From Ciona intestinalis (taxonomy: Eukaryota; Chordata; Ascidiacea; Phlebobranchia; Cionidae), in contig NC_020167.2 of NCBI RefSeq assembly GCF_000224145.3, positions 924,927 through 988,926 of the forward strand: 64,000 nt of DNA. Reading direction: 5' to 3'. A program made the position numbers and the translations under genes. Of the stretch, positions 12,301-24,465 are shown one piece after another (position 1 is the first letter of the stretch; each line of letters opens with the position of its first letter). The notes beneath the pieces were generated by a model that was given only the letters and a program-made list of their open reading frames with translations, made no database searches and was not told the origin of the DNA.

Positions 12301-14814
12301 GTATATGGTAAGGCGCTTACAAGCAGTGAAATCTGTCGAATATAGTATATTTTCACGATATAGAAGTTAAAGTAGTTCATCAAAGCAGAGAGGTTTGTGG
12401 CACCAAATACCACTTCAGTATCTCGAGCTGAGTGAAGTACCGACTTGACGTCACCTTATATTACTAAGTTATGTAAAACACTACTTAACAACCTTGGCAT
12501 ATCAACAAGACCAAGACTATCCGATTTTGCCAACGCCAATCAGTATTTAGGTATGCCGGTTACCTCACATGCAATATCGATAAAGTGATAGTGCAAAACA
12601 AATCCGCCCATTCTAGGAATTGTTGATCGAAACCATATACGCGATCATAATCAATTAACCCTAAAACGCCCAGCACATTCAATATTGTTACATTATCAGA
12701 CATGCTGCTGCTTGAACTTTGTGTAAAACATTATTTTTTTTATTGAGCACGTAAGTGTTTCAATAATCATATCATACATAAACCTTTTTAGTTTTATTTG
12801 ACGTGTAACTTAACATACTGCAGATTTCGAGTAATTAAAGTTGATCTAAATGATCAAAATGAAGATATTTCCGTGTGCTCGTTTTTATTTGGTATGCCTC
12901 TTTAAATGAATTAAAAATTGAAATGAAAAAAATCTTTCAAATAATAAGAACAATTGCTTATTCTACAAGATCATTTACTTGTTCAATAATGTGCTCAATA
13001 AAGTATATTGAGCATTAACTTGCGACCATTTCTCTGAAATGCCTAGATGGAATATAATAATCTTAATCTTACTAAAACTTTGACCCGTGCCATAATATAC
13101 GAACTAACTTTGCGTTACACTTCATATTTCTGCAGGTCAGCTGTCGACTAGTAATAACTTTAATGCATTATGCCATAATTGCCAATTACTTCTGGTTGTT
13201 GGTTGAAGGCGTATATCTTCAGTTACTACTAGTGTTTGTGATGACGGAATACAAATACTTTCCAATATTTATGGCATTCGGATGGGGTAAGTTGAATAAC
13301 CAAATATTCCTTTGTAGTACAATGACACCTGCTAGTCTTGTTTAAAACATGGAGTCCACCTTGTTAATGCAACACAAGAGTTAATTACAAATTGAGTTTA
13401 AATGCAGGCGCTCCTTGGATACCGATTGGCATATGGGTCGCTTTTCGGATAACGTTTGAAAATGTTGGGTGCTGGGAAATCTACAACGCTTTACGAACTT
13501 GGTGGATACTGAGTGCCCCAATTCTCATATCAATTGCTGTAAGTATATACAGCAATTAATCCTTTAGTAGCTGAAAATACATTTAGAAGCTAAAAACATG
13601 AATGAACTTAACTTACTTTATCCTTATGCGTGGTCGGAAAACGACAATCGTTAAAACAGTTCGTTAATACACTTTCACAAGCTTTCAAGTATGTTACTTT
13701 GCGCCGTTTGCGGTTGGTTATTTCTTTGTTATTTTTTATGTGTGGCTCATAATTTCGACAATCAAGCGCATTCCCCAGTCTTTATTTAGAATACTTACAT
13801 TTTTAGATCAATTTTATAATTTTCATCAACATTATACGAATGATCGTATCCAAGCTGAGGGCAAACAACATGACGAGATCGGATTACAAATATCGGCTTG
13901 CTCGTTCCACACTTGCCCTTATTCCTTTACTTGGCATTCATTACATTATATTTATGGGCGTCAGTGACTCGGTAACAAACAGTACTATCACAAAAACAAA
14001 GTTTGCATTTGAACTCATACTAACGTCGTTGCAGGTAAGATTGAAACATTTAATAATTATTGAATTGATAGTTTGCTTAACCATGCATCATTTCAAATAA
14101 AAATGACAGCAGAGAATAAATGAATAGGCAGGTAGAGTATACCGTAAAATAACGAGTACTATAGTACGAAAAAAGAGCAGATGTTTGATGAAAAAGTGAA
14201 TTGATAAACGGGCATATATGCGAACAAGGTCAACATGAACTTTCACTTTGTTTCTTGGTTACAGGTGAACTTGCATAACGATCGTTATCCGCGTATCTCT
14301 AAATGCCTTGTAAATAACTGTAGGCTATCACCTCATACCCAGCATACAAACAACAAACATTTGATTCTCCTTTTTTAGCGAGTTACATAACTTTAAGTGA
14401 ATTTCTTTCCTATGACTAACAAACTTCATTTTTTCCCCCATGACTAATATACATTCATTATTACAGGGGAGTATTATCGCCATCCTATATTGTTTTCTTA
14501 ACGGAGAAGTTCAAACCGAGATTCGAAAATGTTGGCGAAACTGGCGTTGGAGTCACAGATTACCAGCAGCGTCGGGAAAGTTCTCTACATATCGTAGCGA
14601 CGTCCAGATGACGTCAATTACTTACGCACATTCCATTGACAAAGGTGACGCACATGAAACGTCACTGTTATCACCCAACAATAAACATGACCATGTTGAT
14701 AATAAACGCAGCTCTACCGCTAGCTGTGTCAGTGATCAGCAAACGAAGATAGGCGATTCTTCACGGTTGATGTGTAACGGGAACGGTTCACCGAGTAAAC
14801 AACTAGTTGTGTAA
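9376..14814 (+). CDS. Class B1 (secretin-family) GPCR, PTH-receptor-like, left copy
   Basis: This is a seven-transmembrane peptide-hormone receptor, expected at the plasma membrane and coupled to G proteins. Exons: 9,357-9,570 (Met at 9,376), 10,600-10,699, 10,821-10,925, 11,491-11,654, 11,727-11,818, 11,887-12,070, 13,136-13,286, 13,408-13,538, 13,807-14,034, 14,467-14,814; phases are consistent and give 565 aa. The ectodomain holds the six class B cysteines, with [13 protein letters not shown] and CEFDGSW. The core shows TM1 in exon 11,727, [11 protein letters not shown] in TM2, VEGVYL in TM3, GWG in TM4, GCW in ECL2, [12 protein letters not shown] in TM6 and [15 protein letters not shown] at TM7/helix 8. 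These motifs are closest to PTH receptors by eye; another class B1 subfamily is possible. The last exon encodes a Ser/Thr-rich tail of about 90 aa ending KQLVV. The exon at 11,491 could instead start at 11,476, which adds five residues. The N-terminus is very acidic and Tyr-rich ([13 protein letters not shown]), and no signal peptide is visible after this Met. Confidence 0.9.
12158..12660 (+). other. Strongly conserved intronic block (left copy)
   Basis: About 500 bases within the large intron between the receptor exons at 12,070 and 13,136 are almost identical to 19,390-19,884 in the other arm, while the intron sequence on either side has drifted. It contains an antisense frame ([12 protein letters not shown]...[10 protein letters not shown]) preserved in both copies and a TGACGTCA-like GACGTCACC. 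I recognise no protein domain. A regulatory element, a non-coding RNA or a recent gene-conversion tract are all possible. Confidence 0.5.
13610..13745 (-). mobile_element. SINE fragment in left receptor intron
   Basis: It retains CTTACTTTATCC, GGAAAACGACAATCGTTA, TATGTTACTTTG and TTTATGTGTGGCT, without the tRNA head. Confidence 0.5.
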
Positions 14815-14971
14815 AGTGTATCTTTATTCACCTTTATATTCAAGTTTTCAGTTGATAAAAATATCAACTTATGTTCTGTTTCACAACAAAGTTGTTAATT
14901 GTTGCAATTAACAAATACCCGACGGGAATGTTCCGAGAGTTTCAATAGTTCCAGCAACTTGAATTCACTTG

Positions 14972-15120
14972 TAGTAGGGTGGGATAAACTAGTACTTTTG
15001 AGTTTTTAAAAACCATTTTCTTTTTCTACACTTAAAACCTGTCATATATTTTAAATATTTAAGTGTTGGGCAATATTAGATTAAGCCTTAAGGCTTCCAG
15101 CTCGTACCCCATCCTACTAT
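14972..15120. mobile_element. Short MITE variant in the spacer
   Basis: The ends TAGTAGGGTGGGATAAACTAGTAC and GTACCCCATCCTACTAT are inverted, but the interior is unlike the main family. Confidence 0.55.
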
Positions 15121-16488
15121 GTTATTTTTATTTATTTTTACAATGCACACCAGCCATGTATACGTTTCTTCTAACTTATAAAACAAAATTTAAAGTTTAG
15201 TTCCTATTTTTAATATCAGTGATAACATCTAAGACTTGAAATAATAACAACATCGCCAATACGTTTACATTTTGGGAATATCACAAGCTACCTCATGGAA
15301 TAAAACGCCAACCGAACCCTTTTTTCAAATGAAATGAATTTGGCGCTTAAATAGATGATAAGCTCTCTACATATTAATTTGTACATAGGAACGTTTTGGT
15401 GTGGTAATTTAAACTGTAGTAAATTATTGTATTACATTGGTTTGTTTTGTGTTGGTTTGGTGAAACAGACATAGGAGAAAACGATTCTTTATAAAAACTT
15501 ACTTTCGTGGCTCGAATGGAGAGGAAAGAATGAGGTGAATATGAAAAAGTTATTTGTTAAACTAGTTGTTTGAACCACTTTATGTACATCAGCATCAACG
15601 AGGACGTTTCGTAAATTGCCTAGCACACAATCTCTCACGAAAGTTGATTAATTATTTTTGAAGGCTTTTTAACTCCTTCAAAAAGATAATAGAAAGAACA
15701 ACACAGGGAAAATTCAAATTTTGTAATTGGTGCCCAAATAGTTCTTTTTGAGCTCAAGGTACAATCTCATTTTTCGAGCTATCGTCATTTCAATTTGTAC
15801 TGGTGACGTCACACTGCTCACGTGAACGCGGTATCTTTACTCTCAGCCAATACAACAACTAATTCGTGGTCAGCTTATCAGTAGGCCTACTAGGTTACGC
15901 TATAATGTCAAGCATCTCTATAGTTTAGAATATACGTCTATACGGGAATACGCTGGGCTTTTTTATGCTTTACTTATTAGAATTTTATGCTTTACTGCTT
16001 AGATCACATTTTGGCTTATATAAATAAACAAATTTGAGTTTGAAGTTCATTGTAACAGCAACAAAACTGTGTAAGTATTTAAAATTAAGTTTTACAGGCA
16101 ATACTTATCACAGGCAATGTTAAAAATTTAATAATTGTCCAACTTAACTTTGAAGTTATATTTTCAATATCAGACACTAGGTGAAATGATCAAATCTGAA
16201 ATGCATCATCTATGCATTGTTGAGGGTGCAGAGATAAATATAATACGTGTACAGATACGGGGCGGACTGTATAAGCGGTTTTCGATAACGAACTCTGCTC
16301 AACATGCAAGCGCATGTAAGTCCAATGAACACAACAACAAAAATAATTTGTCATATCTTAAATTAACAACATGCAAAACGGCAAAACAGTATTATATACA
16401 ATGTACAAAGAGCTCATGGTTATTTAAATATCCCGTGTATTTGGGCAAGAATGTTTTTACAACGATGTCAAAATGTCTATGAGTTGTT

Positions 16489-16688
16489 ATATAGTAGGGT
16501 GAGGTAATATGGGACACCTTTAGCAAATAATGTCCAAATATATTGATCGTGTTTAAAACAATTAACAACGGTCTATTGGAGTCGTAAAGAATACGGTTTT
16601 ATATTTCTTTGAATTCATTTTGTTTACTATACCAAATGGGACAAGAAAATTAATGAAAAGATGTATCATCTTCCTCCACCCTACTATA
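16489..16688. mobile_element. MITE in the spacer, first of a back-to-back pair
   Basis: It runs TATAGTAGGGTGAGGTAATATGGGAC to ATCTTCCTCCACCCTACTATA, and the next element starts two bases later. Confidence 0.75.
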
Positions 16689-16690
16689 CA

Positions 16691-16873
16691 ATATAGGGTG
16701 AGGCAAGATAGAATATTTTTGTTCCGTTCGGTAGCAAACAAAGAACCTTCAAAGAATAATAATAAAACCGTATTCTCACGTCTTTCATAGACCGTTGTTG
16801 ATTGTTTAAAACACGATCAGGATGTTTGAATGTTATGTGCTAAAGGTGTCACGCTTTCACCCACCCTCTTGTA
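16691..16873. mobile_element. MITE in the spacer, second of the pair, inverted
   Basis: It runs ATATAGGGTGAGGCAAGATAG to ACGCTTTCACCCACCCTCTTGTA. The core reads opposite to its neighbour (ACACGATCAGGATGTTTG). Confidence 0.7.
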
Positions 16874-17153
16874 TCTTAAATTTCAACTTAACACTTTTAA
16901 TAATAAAATATCTTAAAGTGGCATGTACAATTCGACATTATTTTATATACTAGTAAAAACGTACGCATGGCTGGTGTGAATTCGTAAACAAAAAAAGTAA
17001 TAAAAAGAGAATGTAAGTTGTTGGAACTTGTGGGATATAGTCCCGTTCGTTATTCGGGAATTGCAACAATTAACAACTTTGTTGTGAAACAGAACATAAG
17101 TTGATATTTTTATCAACTGAAAACTTGAATATAAAGGTGAATAAAGATACACT

Positions 17154-20100
17154 TTACACAACTAGTTGTTTACTCGGTGAACCGTTCCCGTTACACATCA
17201 ACCTTGAAGAATCGCCTATCTTCGTTTGCTGATCACTGACACAGCTAGCGGTAGAGCTGCGCTTATTATCAACATGGTCATGTTTATTGTTGGGCGATAA
17301 CAGTGACGTTTCATGTGCGTCACCTTTGTCCATGGAATGTGCGTAAGTAATTGACGTCATCTGGACGTCGCTACGATATGTAGAGAACTTTCCCGACGCT
17401 GCTGGTAATCTGTGACTCCAACGCCAGTTTCGCCAACATTTTCGAATCTCGGTTTGAACTTCTCCGTTAAGAAAACAATATAAGATGGCGATAATACTCC
17501 CCTGTAATAATTAATGTATATTAGTCATGGGAAAAGTTAAAGTTATAACCCGCAAGAAAAATGAGAACCAAATGTTTGTTGCGCGTATGCTGGGTATGAG
17601 GTGATAGCCTACAGATATTTACAAGGCATTTAACGATACGCGGATAACGTCGTGTGTAAGTTTACGTATAACCTAGAAACGCAAGTGTAAGTTCACGTCT
17701 GAAATGTCGTTTCGCTTGCTTTAGAGAACGACACTTATTTTTTTATTCAATTCATTCATTCTTTAGTTTTAAAAACCTACCTGCAACGACGTCAGTATGA
17801 TCTCGAATGCGAACTTTGTATTAATGAAGGCACTGTTATCTGTTACCGAGTCACTGACGCCCATAAATACAATGTAATGAATGCCAAGTAAAGGAATAAG
17901 GGCAAGTGTGGAACGAGCAAGCCGATATTTGTAATCCGATCTCGTCATGTTGTTTGCGCTCAGCTTGGATACGATCATTCGTATAATGTTGATGAAAATT
18001 ATAAAATTGATCTGAAATGTAAGTAAGGGGGTAAGATCGAATATATTAAAACACTTTGCAAATATGTTGAAATATTAAAATGTATGGCTTTGGGGTGATA
18101 ACATGACGTTCTACTTTAGCAATTCGCACACTAGGTGTACTTTCGCAACCAGTGGCGGTAAAGTAGAACAGGCCCTTTATTAATTTTAAACATGTTAAAT
18201 ACAATGTTTTAATATGAAGAATTGCTAGTGTACGAACATAAATTTATAAATATTGTATTCTAAAAGTACATAAAAACTTCTAAAAACAGAAAATGTGTTA
18301 TAAATTATAATATTTTTTTATTTTGGTCACATATTCGGTATTAGTGCACTAAACTTTACAACAGCCACTTTTCTTAACTTATCTTCTAGTTCAAGTGTCT
18401 GTGACCGAACTTCGAATACATTTTCCGTACATTATTTTATATAGGTATATTATATTTGATACCCATGAGGAGTAGGATGGGGGAAAATGGGACACCTTGA
18501 ACACATATTATCCAAATAGCCTGATCATGTTTTAAAGAATTAACAACGGTCTGTGGAAGTCGTGAGGATACGGTTTTATATATTTTTGAATGTTCTTTGT
18601 TTACTACCAGATGGAAAGAGAAATCTAAACGAAAATGTGATCCATCTTCCCCCACCCTACTATAATTTAAAAGCTAGCACTAAACATTTAAAATTTTAAA
18701 GTTTTATAGTAAATACCTGTTTAAAAACTGTTCATTGGAAGGGTACACGTAAATATTTACTACTGCTTTTCAATTATATATAAATTAAGTATATTCAATT
18801 ATAAATTAAGTATATAATATACTTACAGCAATTGATATGAGAATTGGGGCTCGTAGTATCCACCAAATAGGTATCATATTGTTTACTTCCCAGCAACCAA
18901 CATTTTCAAACGTTATCCGAAAAGCAATCCATATACCAATCGGTATCCATGTAGCTCCTACATATAAACCAAATTTATAATGAACTCTTCTATTACATTT
19001 TAAAGCATGGATCCCATGATGTTTCACCGAATAAACATGAAGACGTAATGGATTGTCATTGCACCACAAGAATATTTGGTTATTCAACTTACCCCATCCA
19101 AATGCCATAAATATTGGAAAGTATTTGTACTCCGTCATCACAAACACTAGCAGTAACTGAAGATATACACCTTCGGCCAGCAACCAAAAGTAATTGGCAA
19201 TGGTGGCATAATGCATTAAAGTTATTACTAGTCGACAGCTGACCTGCAGAAAATACAAAAGCCATGCATTAATTTGCGCAAATTGATGATTATGTAACAA
19301 AACGTTTAGGTCGAAGCTTTTCCAGGTGGATAAGATACAGTATAACATAATGAATGAGCGTTTAAGGGTTGTTGAGCGTCTTGGGGTTGATCATGATCGC
19401 GTATATGGTTTCGATCAACAATTCCTAGAATGGGCGGATTTGTTTTGCACTATCTACTTTATCGATATTGCATGTGAGGTAACCGGCATACCTAAATACT
19501 GATTGACGTTGGCAAAATCGGATAGTCTTGGTCTTGTTGATATGCCAAGGTTGTTAAGTAGTGTTTTACATAACTTAGTAATATAAGGTGACGTCAAGTC
19601 GGTACTTCGCTCAGTTCGAGATACTGAAGTGGTATTTGGTGCCACAAACCTCTCTGCTTTGATGAACTACTTTAACTTCTACATCGTGAAAATATACTAT
19701 ATTCGACAGATTTCACTGCTTGTAAGCGCCTTACCATATACAGACCACAGCGAAGAATGCGCGCAAGCCTGTACTACCTGTCTCAAAGGAGATATTCAAA
19801 AAAACAAATCACATGTTTTATAAACAAACAATTGTGATAAATTTCGCGTATAAAAACCATGGGTGTATTTGTAGGTAGGTATGTCCCATACTTGATATAT
19901 GAAATAGGGAGTTTTCACGTGTGTTATGTCAACCTATAATGGTAAAGCACAAATTTACGCATTATACTAACCATTAGTCCATCAGTTCCAGCCACATCGT
20001 CACAATATTGCGACATTTCCATTTGGGTAAGATTGGGGCGACCAACGGCGTAATGATCTTCTATTACTTTGTCTTTAACCATGACTGCCACGTAGCGAAC

Positions 20101-22666
20101 GATGAATGATAACATTAGGTTCATGTGGATATAGTTTCTGGTGCAATGAAGCTTTCTGTAATAAATTTAAATAAAACAAATGGTAAATAAAAATCTTCTT
20201 GCGGGAAAATAGCAGGCACTCACTTGAAAAACATCAGGATGAATAATGCAATGACCATGCACACAAGGGAAAAGATGTATCCCGCCGTGTATATCTTTGT
20301 TACAATGTCGATAATCTGCGGATAAAAATACACCAAGTATTAATTTTGGTATGGTTATACAGATAAAAGAAGATAGTTTCCTACGTACATCTTTGTTCTG
20401 TGGTCCCCCCTCAAGTGGTCCAAGCTCGTATTGAAGTCCATTTGTTGCCACATCACATTGTATTCTGTTCACCCACTGAACACTTTGTCCTGTGTCATTT
20501 CGAACCATCCAAGAACCATCGAATTCACAAAATCGATACGCAACAAGCGATTCTTGTAAATGAATTACTTTGTTAAAAGATACGTCGTAACAAAACCTTT
20601 AAAATATTTTGTGGACCTTTCTTGTATCTTAGGTTTAAATAATCTTTGTCTGGTGAAACCAACAAAAGAAATGCAAGTCCTATTATAAGGTGATTCCCGC
20701 TTAACCTTCCGCGTTCTTAGTTTATTTTGGTAAGCCTTTATTTGTACCGCAATGATAACAATCGCAGAACGTTTTTGCCTAATGTATTCCCGGAATATAA
20801 CCCGACACAAGACGACCTTTGCATAGCACGAGATTTAGATTGCAAGATTACGATATAGGAGATTGTCAAGCAAGTGTGCGCCACTAATGTAAACAATGTT
20901 CCGCAGGAAGCAAACGTTCAGATAAGAGAGAGGGTTTTAACAAATTTTCTCCCACGTTCTAATCGACAAGAATCTCACTGAAGATGCTTACGTGTGGACG
21001 TGGTCTAATACTTTAAATGCAAACGATTTAAAAACGACCACATGTCCATGGATATAATAGATATTATAAAGCAATAAAGATTACTGGTCTATCTATATCT
21101 TACCATTTTTCCATTCAATATAGGAAGGACAAGGTTCAGTTAATAACTGTCCAGCTGGAGTATGAGGCCAACATATATAACCATCAAAAATACCAGGACA
21201 AAACGTTTCTGTTCACAAAATATTCCTGGTTACATTCTCGAATACTTTTATTAAACTTACTTACGGTTTTCAAAGTTTTTTAACGTTTCGTTTAAGCTTT
21301 TTTCGCATCGTTCCCTATACTGCATGTATTTACACATGAATTGATGAATTTCTTTAGGTGTTGTCTGAAATAATAAAAAATGTACACTTAAAAAAAATAA
21401 AACAAAACATAGAGTACTGTGGGGGAAGATGGGACACCTTTAGCATATAATATTCAAATATCCTGATCGTGTTTTAAACAATTAACAATGGCCTATGGGA
21501 GTCGCCAGGCTACGGTTTTGTAATTCTTTGAATGTTCTTTGTTTACTACCAAATAGGACGAGAAATGAGAACAAAAAGGTGTCCCATCTTTCCCCACCCT
21601 ACTATATTAAAAGCGACCAAACTTAAAGCAATTTAAATATACTACTGTGAAGTAAGATGGAAAACCTTTTTTTAAAAAGGTGTCTCATCTTTTTCCACCC
21701 TACTGCATATTAAAGCGTTTAACATTTTATTTTATCCAATCCTTATATGTCAATAACAGCCTGATAGAATAGGCATATTGGAAAATTAAAACTATTTGAA
21801 AAACCTATTTAGTAAAAGGAATTTCGTTTTTATTTAAAAGCTTTAAAATGCGAGTTTTAGTTCTTGATTGAATTCATATAGAAGTTTAAGTCGGGTGATT
21901 CTTGGAAAACGCGATTACGAGCAAATAATTTTGTATTTTTCTATTCTCTAAAAATCCTCGTACTCAAATTGCTTTTGGCACTCCAGCCATTTCATATTAA
22001 ACTGGCGTAGTTGCCAATATGTGTGTTCGCAAAGTGTACGACGAATAATTGCAGTTTGCCATTTCTTAGTTGCTTTAAAGATTGAAACTATCAAGTGGTG
22101 CGGCTTAACTACAAATGTTTGTGGTGTATACATACACGCCGCCACGACTGTTTCTACGAATGCGATCAAATTCGTCTTATTCCTTATTCGTACAATACAG
22201 CAGACAACTTAACGCACGTGCCATCACATCAGACATCAGCATGTAAGTCGTAATAAGCCTATGATGCTCTTGGATAGAAAGTACGTTATTGTAGCATATG
22301 ACGGTATACATTATTTGTTCATCATTGTGTTTGCAATATGCAGTTGCGGCCCCTATTTATAAGAAGCAATTTATAATGCACCTGGTGCCACGTCAAGCAA
22401 AATATTTCGTTCTAAAGATAATTTTCTAATTACAAAATATCGAGAAACAAAAGACGATCGAAGATCTAAACCTGTGGAAAAGAGCAATCTGCAGGTGGTT
22501 GCTGGTTGCCATTGTAATCGAGATATTCGTCATTGTAGTAGTCGCTATCATATGCGCTACCAGCGTCTTCTACGACATAATCTTGTGTTAAGTTGAAACA
22601 TCTGTCTCCTAACGACTCTTCAATTAGTCGTTCTAAGTCAGCAGGATAGGCACTTTCGTTTGGCAT
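17154..22666 (-). CDS. Class B1 (secretin-family) GPCR, PTH-receptor-like, right copy
   Basis: This is the inverted paralogue of the left receptor, with an intact 566-aa core. Exons on the minus strand: 22,472-22,685 (Met at 22,666), 21,265-21,364, 21,104-21,208, 20,389-20,552, 20,224-20,315, 19,972-20,155, 19,093-19,243, 18,827-18,957, 17,781-18,011, 17,154-17,501. All exon lengths equal those of the left copy except 17,781-18,011, which is one codon longer in ECL3. The class B cysteines, TM motifs and the [12 protein letters not shown] helix 8 are present. Changes fall mostly outside the cell: FFDRQI becomes IFDGYI, and ECL2 after GCWE reads VNNMIPIWW instead of IYNALRTWW. The last exon shows only one change (I to M). 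The 135-base intron between 18,957 and 19,093 is open and in frame, so retention would give a longer product. The two genes' 3' ends face each other across the 2.1 kb spacer. Confidence 0.9.
18471..18663. mobile_element. MITE in right receptor intron
   Basis: It lies between the exons at 18,011 and 18,827. Ends: AGTAGGATGGGGGAAAATGGGAC and CATCTTCCCCCACCCTACTATA. Confidence 0.75.
19390..19884 (-). other. Strongly conserved intronic block (right copy)
   Basis: This is the counterpart of 12,158-12,660 and lies in the same intron of the right receptor gene. In sense direction this copy has a frame ([14 protein letters not shown]...) that is cut by a stop in the left copy, which argues against a sense exon. 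Confidence 0.5.
21411..21606. mobile_element. MITE in right receptor intron 3
   Basis: It lies between the core exons at 21,364 and 22,472. Ends: AGTACTGTGGGGGAAGATGGGAC and GTCCCATCTTTCCCCACCCTACTATA. Confidence 0.75.
21640..21709. mobile_element. Mini-MITE reduced to its ends
   Basis: Only about 70 bases remain: ACTGTGAAGTAAGATGGAAAACC joins almost directly to AAAAAGGTGTCTCATCTTTTTCCACCCTACTG. It looks like an internal deletion of the family. Confidence 0.55.
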
Positions 22667-22820
22667 CGCACTTATACAACAGACTCTGTCTTAAATTCTA
22701 AATATGAAATAATTTCCTAAACTGTTTTTGAGTTTAGTTATAAAGAAATTAAATAATCATTTTCGAAAATGCGTAAAGCCTTCTTAAAGAGCATGTAAAT
22801 TCAGAGACCCGTTTTTAAGT

Positions 22821-22943
22821 TTATGACGAATTTGAACAACGTTCCACTAAATATAATGATAAAGCCCGCACGACACAACTTCTTTGCGTCGCCTTTTTCG
22901 CGTTGAACTTTATGTACTGAAATGACCTGCGACGGAACGCCTC
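22821..22943 (-). other. Conserved candidate exon/ORF before core exon (right copy)
   Basis: This is a 123-base open stretch with the same length and frame as 9,097-9,219 in the other arm. It differs at three residues (Y/F, H/F, E/K) and keeps an acceptor-like AATACAG in front. Its role is unresolved for the same reasons as the left copy. Confidence 0.3.
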
Positions 22944-24465
22944 CTGTATTAAACTTAACTTCACACTTGTTTGCTTTCGGTCGTCAGTTATTCTACTGAG
23001 TGGGTAAGAATCTTACGGGACACTGTTTCGGACACAAACAGTTGGTTGAGTTATCGCTTGTAATCTTTCCACGCTAAAATATAGTTATTTTTGTTTATTT
23101 CACTTAACGGTTTGTAAGAATTGTGATTTAAATTCCTTTTTTTTCACGACCTTGTTTGACTCATTCACACTTGACTTATTTATAAATACTTCAAAACATT
23201 TTCTAATGAAATATTTTTCGGTTTTTGCGGCTACGCGAACAGGTAATTATAAGGCTTCATTAACCGCATATATACAGCACAAAATGAAAGAACGGTTTGA
23301 ATTTGCTACAACGGTTTGTTATCGAACGAAAATGAAAACCGTTTCAAGAAACGAAAATGAGTGAAAAAGGTTGAAGAATTTGACAATTTTCACTTAATTT
23401 AATCTGAAGACTGATTATACGCAGATTTTCTTGTTTTTCGGTTTCTATCACGTTTACCCAAAAACGCAAACCAAAATTACACATACAGTTTGCATTTCAA
23501 TAAACTTGAACAGTTTTATATAATTACCTTTAGAATATGTGTAACCCAACGACCATGAGTTCGCATTTACTATCAAGCAATAAAATGTAGTAAATTTGCA
23601 CAAAGAAATAAAAAATAAATGTTAAGGGTTTGTTTTGTTTATAAATAGCTCGTTTTTATATTTTAATAAAAATAGGATTTTTACCTAAGCGTCAACGGCA
23701 TCACTATAGATCTTGTGCTACGAAAACGTAACAGACAGAAATCAAGTGTTGAATTAAAGGCGGTTACTGTTGGTAAATATTATCAAAATTCGGGTTTAAC
23801 GAATACAACATTTTTTAATTACTAAGAACGGCATACTAACAGAAGCTGATTTTAAATATTCTTTGAATCATATTAAAACTTTCAAATTTTTGTATTCCTA
23901 ATATTAAATAAATGTTTTATCAAAATTTACAAGGATTTCAAATAATCTTTTCCCGCCTGGATTAGAATCGCTAAAATTACATTTGTCGTGCGAAAACCTG
24001 AATATTTCCATGTGTGTTTTAATATATTTCTTTGACTTGTTGTCAATTAAAGGTATGATAGAACTAATTCGTCGTATCACCCAAACATCGTCACAAATTT
24101 TAAATTTGGAAATACTGCGCTATATGGGCTTGAGGGTCCCGTTTTACCCCAATCTACTATACAAATATTTAGTTCTCTAATATTTTACAAAATTTTTTTT
24201 AGTGATTTAATGTAATGATAATTCAAGAGCGCTAAAACCATGTAACGAGATAGTTGGGCATATGTATATTAACTATTGCCATTTTAATGTAAAATATGGC
24301 ATATTAAATTTTGATTGTTTTTTTTTAACATATCGTATTTTGGTTTTACACCTAAGCGTTCCAATTATCAGATAAATTATCGAGTTTTCCAGTTAAACAA
24401 GTGGAGAACGACAGCTGACCCTTTCGTGGAGACGAGTAATCTTAAAATGATAAAAATGAACTTAC

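Larger units (their letters stand above)
1..14909 (+). repeat. Left arm of large inverted duplication
   Basis: Base 1 onward matches the reverse complement of the sequence ending at about 36,506, and the match runs in patches to about 14,909. Exons of the receptor gene, parts of introns and the sequence up to 2.7 kb before exon 1 are shared. The arm probably starts before the window. It differs from the right arm by its own MITE and SINE insertions (for example 4,320, 7,046, 7,777, 8,730 and the SINE at 6,175) and by the lack of the retroelement found in the other arm. Confidence 0.93.
14910..17058. other. Spacer between the two arms
   Basis: This single-copy sequence lies between the tail-to-tail receptor genes. 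It has three MITE-like elements (14,972-15,120; 16,489-16,688; 16,691-16,873), with the last two back to back. AATAAA at about 15,299 is a possible poly(A) signal for the left gene. A 115-codon frame at 16,135-16,482 has no recognisable features and starts without ATG, so I do not call it a gene. Confidence 0.7.

Noticed and set aside
12153..12413. Antisense frame in receptor intron, conserved in the other arm
   Set aside because: Conservation covers the whole 500-base block, not just the frame, so I report the block and not a gene.
16135..16482. 115-codon frame in the spacer
   Set aside because: It starts without ATG, has no domain, splice context or second copy, and could be chance in AT-rich DNA.
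18806..19348. 180-codon minus-strand frame read as a single-exon gene
   Set aside because: It is receptor exon 9, an in-frame intron and exon 10 run together; splice sites match the left copy.
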